Below the pieces are notes generated by a model. The model was given only the letters and a program-made list of their open reading frames with translations. It was not told where the DNA came from and ran no database searches. Below, in pieces: positions 7,199-14,618 of a stretch of 26,044 bases of DNA; within the stretch, counting starts at the first letter, position 1, and each line of letters opens with the position of its first letter. The position numbers were made by a program, and so were the translations under genes. The DNA comes from VBAS01 sp035318985 (GTDB taxonomy: Bacteria; Bacteroidota; Bacteroidia; Chitinophagales; Chitinophagaceae): contig DATHDP010000111.1 in assembly GCA_035318985.1 (NCBI GenBank), forward strand, positions 1-26,044, in the 5' to 3' direction.

Positions 7199-7977
7199 TA
7201 TTTGCCTGCGATCACTTCTATTCTTTTTTCAGCGGGTTTATGATAAATAGCCGACTTAAGAAGACCCCATTTATTTAACCGGTATTTTATAGAAGTACCA
7301 ATTACTCCCAACCCATATGTTGAACTCCGGCTAAAGTTAATAGAAGAAGCTTCTTCAAAATATTTTGCAGGGCATGATATTTCACCGATCTCATAACCGA
7401 GATAAAATATCTGGCACAACATCTGGTTATCAAAAATAAAATCGTCGGAGTTTGCCTGGAGATTTAGTTTTTCTAAGATCTCTTTTGAAAAAGCCCTATA
7501 ACCTGTATGATATTCTGAAAGTTTTTGCCAGATAAGAAAATTTTGTGTCCATGTAAGGATCCTGTTTGCAATGTATTTGTAAACAGGCATTCCATTGATC
7601 ATTGCCCTGTCTCCAAGTATCCTCGAACCAAGAACAACATGAAAAACGTCTTTGGCGATCAAATAAGCCATTGAAGGGATCAATTTCGGATTGTACTGGT
7701 AATCGGGATGAAGCATGATGACAATGTCAGCACCGATCTTCAGTGCATAATTGTAACAAGTCTTTTGATTTCCGCCGTAGCCGTAATTGCGGTCATGTCT
7801 TAGGATATGATCGATCCCAATTCGTTTTGCCACTTCAACAGTGTCATCTTTACTGTTATCATCAACAAGTATCACATCATCTACAACATTAAAATCAATT
7901 TCGTTGTAAGTTTTCTCGAGGGTTTTTGCTGCATTATACGCAGGCAGCACCACTACAACTTTCTTCCCATGGATCAT
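7198..7977 (-). CDS. DPM1-like family 2 glycosyltransferase (soluble type)
   Basis: A 259-residue GT-A enzyme of the dolichol-phosphate-mannose synthase type (GT2). The N-terminal nucleotide-binding strand VVVVLPAYNAA (7-17) and the VDDNSKDDT motif (38-46) are clear. The metal-binding DxD position reads L-H-P-D-Y-Q-Y (89-95), so only one aspartate (D92) remains. I believe this variant recurs in bacterial DPM-like proteins, but it differs from the DAD/DGD of characterised synthases. There is no C-terminal membrane domain, as in DPM1 enzymes. The likely role is making a polyprenyl-phosphate-linked sugar for the membrane GT-C enzymes, though direct transfer is also possible. TMTC-A follows on the same strand, and a copy of this gene's last 42 bp lies on the far side of TMTC-A. 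Confidence 0.85.
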   Translation of the reverse strand: MIHGKKVVVVLPAYNAAKTLEKTYNEIDFNVVDDVILVDDNSKDDTVEVAKRIGIDHILRHDRNYGYGGNQKTCYNYALKIGADIVIMLHPDYQYNPKLIPSMAYLIAKDVFHVVLGSRILGDRAMINGMPVYKYIANRILTWTQNFLIWQKLSEYHTGYRAFSKEILEKLNLQANSDDFIFDNQMLCQIFYLGYEIGEISCPAKYFEEASSINFSRSSTYGLGVIGTSIKYRLNKWGLLKSAIYHKPAEKRIEVIAGK

Positions 7978-7998
7978 ATACCGTGATTAATTTCCTGA

Positions 7999-8027
7999 AA
8001 AATATAAAAGGTTGTTCAAAACATCAA
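7999..8027 (-). promoter_or_regulatory. Putative Bacteroidota-type promoter ahead of the DPM1-like GT2
   Basis: On the minus strand a TTG (8027-8025) is followed by 18 bases and then TATATTTT (8006-7999), close to the -33 TTG / -7 TAnnTTTG consensus. The start codon lies 21 bases downstream. The same arrangement, including the 12-mer CTTTTATATTTT, occurs ahead of the 16663 gene. This suggests GT2 and TMTC-A can be transcribed independently of the genes upstream. Confidence 0.4.
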
Positions 8028-8072
8028 ATTATCTGGATTCCCGGGATAAAGAATATCCGGTAATAACCCCGG

Positions 8073-9743
8073 TCAATTAATTTTTATATACTTAGAATAA
8101 TCAACTTTAGCAGGATCAACCTTCTGCACAAGATAAATAAAATACACTTCATCTCCGACTATCCCCGGACCCCACTTTTTTAATAGATCAACTTGCAGAT
8201 CGTTTCGTAAAATTGCTTTTTCCATATCCTGTTGGCTGGTTCCATCCGATGATACCTGCGGAGCGCTGTCCTTTATCCAAAGCACTTTTTGGTTGCCTTT
8301 ATCTATAAATGCACCTAGCGAGGCTACTGCTTCCTGGAAACTCATTTGATCCTTTCTTCTTTTGCTCCAAACTATAAAACTTCCGAAATCGTTCATCTGG
8401 GGATAAAATATTTTTTTATCAAGATAGGTAGCAAGTGGAGATATTGTGAAATCAGTAATGCCAACAACAGGCAAGCTATCCAAGTTATTTTCTTTAATAT
8501 AATTCGCAACTTCTTTGCTCGGGGAAAATTTGTATTGCAAATCCATTGTATATGCTACAATAGCACCAATAACACTGAACGATAAAATTGTTGTAAAAAA
8601 AGGCTTACTTATTCTTTTACCCAAACTTGCCAGGCTACTATCATATTTTTTTTCAGGATAATATTCACTAAGCCAATAGCAAACAACCAACGCAATGAGT
8701 AAATAGCCACAATATCGCGAATGCATTAAAGCTGTATAATAGTAAACTGAAAAAAGACCGATCGTTGTACCTAAGTAAAGCAACAGTATTAATGGCTTTC
8801 TTAAAAAAACAAAAATGCCAGCAGCAAAAATTATTATTGATAATAAAACCCATCCCGTGGAAAGAGTATCTTTAAAATAAATAGCAGTGTTCCAAAAATG
8901 TTCTTCGATCTGCGGAATGTATAGATACGTTGTAAAAAGTTTTGATGACACCTCTCCCCATCTTGAAAGATCAAATAAACCAGTTGCATATTGCGCCGGG
9001 AAAGAATTGTCTTTGTCCGGCCATATTTGATAAAATGAAAATGCAACACCAAGAATAAAAATGACAAGACCAATTGCCAGTTGCATCATTGCCTTTCCAT
9101 TTTTCTGCTGGTAAAGAAAATAGTCCAATACAAGAATGCCGGCAATGCAGCAGCCAATGACAACAGAATAGATGGTTACGTTTGCAAATAAAGCAAGTAA
9201 CACACCGATCAAAATATATTTGGTCGTTCTGTTTTTGTATAAAGCACAGATACCAAAAACAAGCAATATGCCCAATGCATAGCTTCTGCTTATTACAGCA
9301 TACTCATACAATGGGAAGTAACCAAATGAAAATAAAATTTTATGAAGGTTGCTTAAAGGGGCATAACGGTTAAAAATAAAAATGAAAGAGGTTGCGACCA
9401 GCAAATGAAAAGCCTGCATATAAATGGGATCATGAGTTACCCTTGTTATCCAATAAAGAAAAAAATGCCAGAGTGCAGGATTTCCTTCGTAATTCATATT
9501 GTCAAGCAACTGAGGTAGTGAATTTGCATCTCTTGCTACAAGCCAGGCCTGGTGTTCATCACGCCACATTTCATGTGATAATATACCGAGTAAGGCTATT
9601 ATAAAAAAACCTGCAGTAACCATCAGGGCAAAACGAAGAGGGGTTGTGGTCAATTTAATTTCCCTACGTGGTTGAGGCTGCGCCGGCGATGGTGCAGTGG
9701 TTTTTGGCTGCTGGTAAAATTTCTTTTTCTTTTTTGATGCCAT
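8073..9743 (-). CDS. GT-C-type membrane glycosyltransferase-like protein, unknown substrate
   Basis: A 556-residue membrane protein with a short basic N-terminus (MASKKKKKF), a Pro-rich linker, about ten membrane helices between 36 and 400, and a soluble C-terminal domain of about 140 residues. The first extracytoplasmic loop has W-R-D-E-H-Q-A-W (60-67), with the D62-E63 pair in the position of the catalytic acidic pair in PMT/ArnT-like (GT39/GT83) GT-C enzymes. G-N-P-A-L-W-H follows at the end of that loop, as expected for the first loop. The family would use a polyprenyl-phosphate sugar and act on the periplasmic side. It sits between the flippase-like gene and the DPM1-like GT2. Acceptor could be lipid, glycan or protein. 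Confidence 0.75.
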   Translation of the reverse strand: MASKKKKKFYQQPKTTAPSPAQPQPRREIKLTTTPLRFALMVTAGFFIIALLGILSHEMWRDEHQAWLVARDANSLPQLLDNMNYEGNPALWHFFLYWITRVTHDPIYMQAFHLLVATSFIFIFNRYAPLSNLHKILFSFGYFPLYEYAVISRSYALGILLVFGICALYKNRTTKYILIGVLLALFANVTIYSVVIGCCIAGILVLDYFLYQQKNGKAMMQLAIGLVIFILGVAFSFYQIWPDKDNSFPAQYATGLFDLSRWGEVSSKLFTTYLYIPQIEEHFWNTAIYFKDTLSTGWVLLSIIIFAAGIFVFLRKPLILLLYLGTTIGLFSVYYYTALMHSRYCGYLLIALVVCYWLSEYYPEKKYDSSLASLGKRISKPFFTTILSFSVIGAIVAYTMDLQYKFSPSKEVANYIKENNLDSLPVVGITDFTISPLATYLDKKIFYPQMNDFGSFIVWSKRRKDQMSFQEAVASLGAFIDKGNQKVLWIKDSAPQVSSDGTSQQDMEKAILRNDLQVDLLKKWGPGIVGDEVYFIYLVQKVDPAKVDYSKYIKIN

Positions 9744-9800
9744 AATAAGGTGGTTATGGTTTATAATGTAAAAAGTATTTTAGAGCCCAAATAAAAGAGC

Positions 9801-10826
9801 TTAATTTTTTATAGAAATTGAATTTACCTGTTTATTTTTTCTTGCTGAAAATAATAAAAAGAGTGATGCAATACCTAAAGCGATCACCAATATTAATTGA
9901 AGGCCATGTAACATAAAGGCAAAGGCAAGGCCATCTTCGACTCCTACACCATAAAGTACAAGACCTTGGGAAACTAATAAATGATAAGTACCAATCCCTC
10001 CCTGTACCGGTGCTGACATTCCTATTCCTCCTGCAACAAGCAGAAATAATGCTGCACCGGCTCCGAGTCCACTGGTAAATGGAAAAGCAAAAAGTGCAAC
10101 ATACATCCCCGTGTAATATAAAACCCAAATAAATGCAGATTGAAAAATAAACAGCCATGGTCGCTTGAGATTCGCAACTGATTTTAAGCCGTCAACAAAA
10201 CCTTTAATTATTTTAGTGATGGGTGATTCAGCGCCTTTGCTTTTACTTCGGTTTAAAAAATAGATTACCACAATTAATAAAACAAGTAACAGTACGATAA
10301 TGGCAGTCAATAATAGTGGCGATTTGATAAGTAGCTGAAGTTTTTCGTTAAGAGGGGCAAAAATTTTTTCACTGAAAAAATTTCCTAGTCTTTTATATTC
10401 TATGGCTGCTGCAAGCAATATGCATACAAATAGACTTAATACGTCAATGATCCTTTCAACTATTACTGTTCCCAGCAATTTATTGAATGGTATTGATTCA
10501 GCTTTGCTTAAAGCACCGCAACGTGAAACTTCTCCTAATCTTGGCAACGCAAGATTGGCAAAATACCCAACCATTACTGAGTAAGTGGTATTTTTCAAAG
10601 AAGGGGAGTACCCCATGGGTTCAATCAGCAAATTCCATCTGTGTGCCCGAACGACAAAAGCAATAATTGAAATTAATCCTGACACAGAAACCCAAAATAT
10701 GTTAGCATGAAAGATCTGCTGCATTATTTTTTTGACATCCATTCCTCTCAATGCATATAATAATAATGCTGCTGCCACTCCAAGCAGGATCATATATTTC
10801 AATATGCGTATGATTTTTGAATTCAT
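9801..10826 (-). CDS. Flippase-like integral membrane protein (UPF0104 / AglD family)
   Basis: 341 residues with about eight membrane helices. It matches the lysylphosphatidylglycerol-synthase transmembrane-region family (also called UPF0104 or AglD-like) through R-A-H-R-W (60-64), P-R-L-G-E-V-S-R (95-102) and a late G-G-I-G motif with P-V-Q-G-G-I-G-T-Y. Members are found in lipid-linked sugar pathways and are thought to move or modify polyprenyl-phosphate lipids; the archaeal AglD is often named in this context. The soluble aminoacyl-transfer domain of MprF is absent, so it is not a lipid lysyltransferase. It lies 8 bp from the methyltransferase gene upstream, consistent with one transcript. 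Transport activity is inferred. Confidence 0.82.
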   Translation of the reverse strand: MNSKIIRILKYMILLGVAAALLLYALRGMDVKKIMQQIFHANIFWVSVSGLISIIAFVVRAHRWNLLIEPMGYSPSLKNTTYSVMVGYFANLALPRLGEVSRCGALSKAESIPFNKLLGTVIVERIIDVLSLFVCILLAAAIEYKRLGNFFSEKIFAPLNEKLQLLIKSPLLLTAIIVLLLVLLIVVIYFLNRSKSKGAESPITKIIKGFVDGLKSVANLKRPWLFIFQSAFIWVLYYTGMYVALFAFPFTSGLGAGAALFLLVAGGIGMSAPVQGGIGTYHLLVSQGLVLYGVGVEDGLAFAFMLHGLQLILVIALGIASLFLLFSARKNKQVNSISIKN

Positions 10827-10834
10827 TAAAAAGC

Positions 10835-11839
10835 TTAGTTATCTGTTTTAATTGTTGCAATAACGGTCAGCATAGAACCCCTGTTAAATAGATTTTGAAG
10901 AATGTTAAATGGTATAGTGGCAATGGTACACCCTGCCCATAATACTTTTAAAATCTTTTTATGCAAATCACTATGTCCTCGCTGAATCCATATTCGCTGA
11001 ATATCCAAGCTTCTAAATAATGATGGCACTATTGATACAGGATGTAAAGGAGCATTCAATGTATATGATCCCTCAATTTTATATCCGATTTTAACAAGCA
11101 TGTTTTGTAATGAGTAACTATTAAAATGCCAAAGGTGCCTGGGTGCATCAAAGCAAAACCACCTGGACCTAAAAATAAATCTTTCAAAGGCATTATAATT
11201 TGGAACCTGGACAAACAAATGCCCGTTTCCTGACAAAATTTTTTCTTTTACATGCAAAAGAACTTCTTGTGGATTTTCAAGATGCTCTAATACATGGGCA
11301 AGTGATACAATCTGGAATTTTTTAGATGGAATGAATTCTAAAATATCGGAATTTATTATTTCTGTTCCCTGACTAAGATTGGATTTACTAAAATTGAATT
11401 TATCAATTCCACACGATATTTTGCATCCTTTTTCCTTTACAAAACTTACTCTTTCGCCACTGCCGCATCCAATATCTAAGTAAGAATCGCTTTGCTGAAG
11501 AGATATTCCTGTTGAGCGTTTTAATAATTTAAAATCAAAATCATATTGATCAAATCGATACCACTTTTCCAAATCCATTTTGTTTTTTACCTGATTTCCT
11601 TCTGCGTTTTCAGATGAAAGATAGTTTGAAGGATAAAAAAGCGATGCATCGCCAACAGGCATTGGATTTAAAAAACCAACGCCACAACTATTACATTCAT
11701 ATAGATTAAATTTGTCTTCCACACTGTCAAATCTGTCTCTGAGATTCCCATATTTTTTTTTAATAGCTCCTTCACATAGAGGACAGCTATCGAAATATTT
11801 CGAATCGTATTTAGCGGTATTATTTTTATTAGAGTTCAT
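10835..11839 (-). CDS. Class I SAM-dependent methyltransferase with N-terminal zinc ribbon
   Basis: 334 residues. The N-terminal C19-x2-C22 and C49-x2-C52 pairs form a probable zinc ribbon. The Rossmann SAM-binding motif L-D-I-G-C-G-S-G-E-R is at 121-130, and S-L-A-H-V-L-E-H-L near 178-186 is the post-III motif of the Methyltransf_23 type. This layout is common in sugar or polysaccharide methyltransferases of surface-glycan loci, where they methylate a nucleotide-linked or lipid-linked sugar. It is 4 bp from the epimerase stop and 8 bp from the flippase-like gene, so it is co-transcribed. The exact target, O- or C-methylation, cannot be told from sequence. Confidence 0.82.
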   Translation of the reverse strand: MNSNKNNTAKYDSKYFDSCPLCEGAIKKKYGNLRDRFDSVEDKFNLYECNSCGVGFLNPMPVGDASLFYPSNYLSSENAEGNQVKNKMDLEKWYRFDQYDFDFKLLKRSTGISLQQSDSYLDIGCGSGERVSFVKEKGCKISCGIDKFNFSKSNLSQGTEIINSDILEFIPSKKFQIVSLAHVLEHLENPQEVLLHVKEKILSGNGHLFVQVPNYNAFERFIFRSRWFCFDAPRHLWHFNSYSLQNMLVKIGYKIEGSYTLNAPLHPVSIVPSLFRSLDIQRIWIQRGHSDLHKKILKVLWAGCTIATIPFNILQNLFNRGSMLTVIATIKTDN

Positions 11840-11843
11840 ATAA

Positions 11844-12836
11844 TTAAATCATCTTTCTTTCTTCATACCAGTCTAAAGTTTCTTTGATCCCGCTTTTCAG
11901 ATCATAAGCGGGTTTATATCCAAGCAGTAAACTTTTTTGAATATTGTAGCAATAAGTCATCTTCATGTTTTTAAGACGGAACGGGTAAATTGGGACTTTG
12001 AATCCTAATAATTTAAAGAAGCCAAAAAAGTATGCTATGGGTGTTATAAACATATTGGGAATTGTCCTGATTTTAATTTTATAATATATAGCCACCTCAT
12101 TTACAATATCTCTCATACTATAGGGATGAAGATCATTTCCAAAAAATATTTCATTTATGGCTTTTTCATCTACGGAAGAAAGTAACGTCAAGTTCACTAG
12201 ATTTTTTACATATACCCAACTTACAAGATTGTCAGCTTTACCTATATGGAAATATCGTTTCTTTTTAATAGCGCTGAAAAATTCTTTATAAGGAGTTTCT
12301 CCCCAGGGCCCATAAACCGAGGTTGGTCTGATAATAGTGAATGGTATGTTCAGTTTTTTACAAAACTCTTTCACTATTTTTTCACCTTCAATTTTTGATT
12401 CTCCATAAAAAGTTTTTGTCTTGTAGGGTTCAGTTTCGTCTATAAATCTTTTTTCATCAAATAGGCCAACCACTAATTGGGTTGAATAAAATATAAACCG
12501 TTCGAGTGTTTTACTTTTTGCCGCTTCTTCAAGCACATTTAAAGTTCCTACATAATTTACTTTGTAGTCATTTTTATTTTTACCATTTAAATCAGTTTTA
12601 GCAGCGAGGTGGTAAATAATTTCAATATTTTCAAATATATTATTCAAGTCTTTCTTGTTTAATATATCTGCTTTCACTTGTTTAACCTCTGCCGGCAATT
12701 TTTCCCAATTTGTAAAAGGCAGATCAAGTGCGGTTACAATAGCTTCTTCCTTTAGTAATTCCAATATAAGATTAATACCAATGAACCCCGAACTACCGGT
12801 AACCAATACTTTTTTATTTTTTAAAGATGTGCTCAT
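11844..12836 (-). CDS. NAD(P)-dependent sugar epimerase/dehydratase (extended SDR)
   Basis: About 330 residues with the Rossmann G-x-x-G-x-x-G motif (GSSGFIG), the active-site Y-x-x-x-K in F-Y-G-E-S-K near 145-150, and the upstream Y-S-T. This is an extended short-chain dehydrogenase acting on nucleotide sugars (UDP-glucose 4-epimerase-like fold). The ORF opens with GTG at 12842, which overlaps the stop of the preceding GT2 in a GTGA. An ATG two codons further (12836), 2 bp after that stop, gives MSTSLKNKKVLVTG and is my preferred start. Either way the two genes are translationally coupled. The substrate may be a hexose precursor for this locus, but specificity cannot be read here. Confidence 0.85.
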   Translation of the reverse strand: MSTSLKNKKVLVTGSSGFIGINLILELLKEEAIVTALDLPFTNWEKLPAEVKQVKADILNKKDLNNIFENIEIIYHLAAKTDLNGKNKNDYKVNYVGTLNVLEEAAKSKTLERFIFYSTQLVVGLFDEKRFIDETEPYKTKTFYGESKIEGEKIVKEFCKKLNIPFTIIRPTSVYGPWGETPYKEFFSAIKKKRYFHIGKADNLVSWVYVKNLVNLTLLSSVDEKAINEIFFGNDLHPYSMRDIVNEVAIYYKIKIRTIPNMFITPIAYFFGFFKLLGFKVPIYPFRLKNMKMTYCYNIQKSLLLGYKPAYDLKSGIKETLDWYEERKMI

Positions 12837-12838
12837 AG

Positions 12839-13639
12839 TCACTTTACAAAATTGGTTTGTGCGGCTTTATATATTTTCTTTATATTTTTTGGTATGAACA
12901 TTTGATTTAACCTGTAGAAAAGAGTATTAACTACAAATCGAAAGGGAAATTTTGCTTTGTGCGATTTCAAGGCGTCGTAACATTCTTTCAGGCTTTTATA
13001 CATACCCTGCCAGTTTGAATTGCTCATACCACCACTTCGCATTGTCACAAGTATACCTGGTATGTAAAATGTGTTAAGTCTATGAATTTCGAAAAGCCTG
13101 TATTGCAAATCAACATCTGATGCAAATTTGAAATTAAGATTAAAGGTTCCGTATTTTTCAAAAACATTCTTTCGGATAAAAAGGGCAGTGTTGGGCGGCA
13201 GCCATCCTTTTTTGAATAAGCCAGGACGAAAAGAAGATGACTTCCAGTAACGGTCAATTTTGTTCAGGTTTTTTCTGTTTACATATATGATATCGCCATA
13301 TACGATATCATATTCGGGATGACTTTTAAATGCATTTGAAATGATTTGAAGTACGTTTTCGTGTGTGTACATATCATCTGCACATAGAAAGCAAATAACA
13401 TCACCAGTTGACATGTGTATTCCTTTATTGAAAGCATCGTATAAGCCTTTGTCTTTTTCGGAGATCCATTTCAAACTTTTTGAAGAATATGTTTTCAGAA
13501 TATCTACTGTTTTGTCATTTGAACCGCCATCGACAACGATATACTCTTTATCCGGATAGTTTTGATTCAACACACTTTGAATACAGGATTGCAAGGTTTC
13601 CTGACCATTGAATACAGGGGTAATGACGGATATCTTCAT
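12839..13639 (-). CDS. Family 2 glycosyltransferase (chain-extending type)
   Basis: 266 residues, GT-A fold. V-I-T-P-V-F-N-G at 5-12, V-V-D-G-G-S-N-D-K-T at 35-44, and the catalytic metal site A-D-D at 87-89. The motif E-K-D-K-G-L-Y-D-A-F-N-K-G-I (61-74) is characteristic of the polysaccharide GT2 subgroup that adds sugars to a lipid-linked glycan from a nucleotide sugar. There are no membrane helices, and it should act on the cytoplasmic face of the inner membrane. It is coupled to the epimerase (4-bp GTGA overlap) and lies 28 bp after the GtrB-like GT2. Confidence 0.85.
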   Translation of the reverse strand: MKISVITPVFNGQETLQSCIQSVLNQNYPDKEYIVVDGGSNDKTVDILKTYSSKSLKWISEKDKGLYDAFNKGIHMSTGDVICFLCADDMYTHENVLQIISNAFKSHPEYDIVYGDIIYVNRKNLNKIDRYWKSSSFRPGLFKKGWLPPNTALFIRKNVFEKYGTFNLNFKFASDVDLQYRLFEIHRLNTFYIPGILVTMRSGGMSNSNWQGMYKSLKECYDALKSHKAKFPFRFVVNTLFYRLNQMFIPKNIKKIYKAAQTNFVK

Positions 13640-13667
13640 TCGTACTGGCTAATTAAATTATTATTTA

Positions 13668-14618
13668 TTAAAAATGATTCCCATTATTTCTCCTTGGATA
13701 ATTCGTTATATCATAACTAACAGCTGATAACAAAAGCTGAAACCCAAGAATGATCAGCAATGTAGGAATAACTACTGTTCCTGTGGGAGCTGGTAAATGG
13801 CTGCTTGCATATTTTACAAAATTTACAACTCCGTAAATAACTCCTATGATAAAAAATGGAATGCCGAAAAGCATATATACTGATGCGATATTGAAATCAA
13901 AAAGAAAGTATTTTAAAATTATTCTTCGAATGAACGCATTCAACAATTTCGGTGGAAAACCAAATAAAGCCCGGGTTACAGAAAGTGATGACTTTTCATC
14001 ACCGTACCTGGCTTTCATCGGTATTTCCTGGATCACAGCATCAGCGTGATATAATTCGATCAGCATTGAAGATTCAAAGAAATATCTTTTGTGGATCTTG
14101 TTAGTGTTTATTGTTTTAAGCATCTCCTTACTGATTGCAACAAAGCCATTATTGGGATCAAAAATATTCCAATAGCCTGAAGCCGCTTTAATGAAGAAGC
14201 TTAATCCGAGGTTTCCTATTCGCCTAATGACGGGCATTTTTTTTAATGATTTAAAATCTCTGAAACGATTTCCTTTTGTATAATCGGCTTTATTATCAAT
14301 TAATGGTCTTATAAGTTCAGGAATATAAGAACTGTCCATTTGATCATCCCCGTCTATCTTAATTGTAATATCACTATCCAGCTCAAGTGATTTTTTAAAA
14401 CCTGTCAACATCGATCCGCCAACACCCTGATTTTTTTCATGGTTTATTACAATAAGCTTTTTATTTTCCTTTTGAATGTCGCTAAGAGTATTCCCAGTAT
14501 TATCTTTTGACAAATCATTTACTGCAATGATCCATGTCACATCAGCTGGCAGGTTTTTAATTACTTCGGCTATATGTCTTGAAACATTATAGCATGGTAT
14601 GACAACAGTAAGGATCAT
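13668..14618 (-). CDS. GtrB/DPM-like polyprenyl-phosphate glycosyltransferase (GT2)
   Basis: 316 residues. An N-terminal GT-A domain (V-V-I-P-C-Y-N at 5-11, V-N-D-L-S-K-D-N-T at 33-41, metal site D-G-D-D at 89-92, G-V-G-G-S-M-L-T-G-F) is followed by two C-terminal membrane helices at about 243-268 and 282-304. That is the architecture of GtrB and of type II/III dolichol-phosphate-mannose synthases, which move a hexose from a nucleotide sugar onto polyprenyl phosphate at the inner membrane. The product would be the donor for GT-C enzymes such as the upstream 14615 protein or the TMTC-like proteins. Its ATG overlaps the stop of the 14615 gene in an ATGA, so the two are coupled. The sugar (mannose, glucose or other) is unresolved. 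Confidence 0.85.
   Translation of the reverse strand: MILTVVIPCYNVSRHIAEVIKNLPADVTWIIAVNDLSKDNTGNTLSDIQKENKKLIVINHEKNQGVGGSMLTGFKKSLELDSDITIKIDGDDQMDSSYIPELIRPLIDNKADYTKGNRFRDFKSLKKMPVIRRIGNLGLSFFIKAASGYWNIFDPNNGFVAISKEMLKTINTNKIHKRYFFESSMLIELYHADAVIQEIPMKARYGDEKSSLSVTRALFGFPPKLLNAFIRRIILKYFLFDFNIASVYMLFGIPFFIIGVIYGVVNFVKYASSHLPAPTGTVVIPTLLIILGFQLLLSAVSYDITNYPRRNNGNHF

Noticed and set aside
9801..10826. MprF lysylphosphatidylglycerol synthase
   Set aside because: Only the membrane region is present; the soluble aminoacyl-transfer domain is missing.
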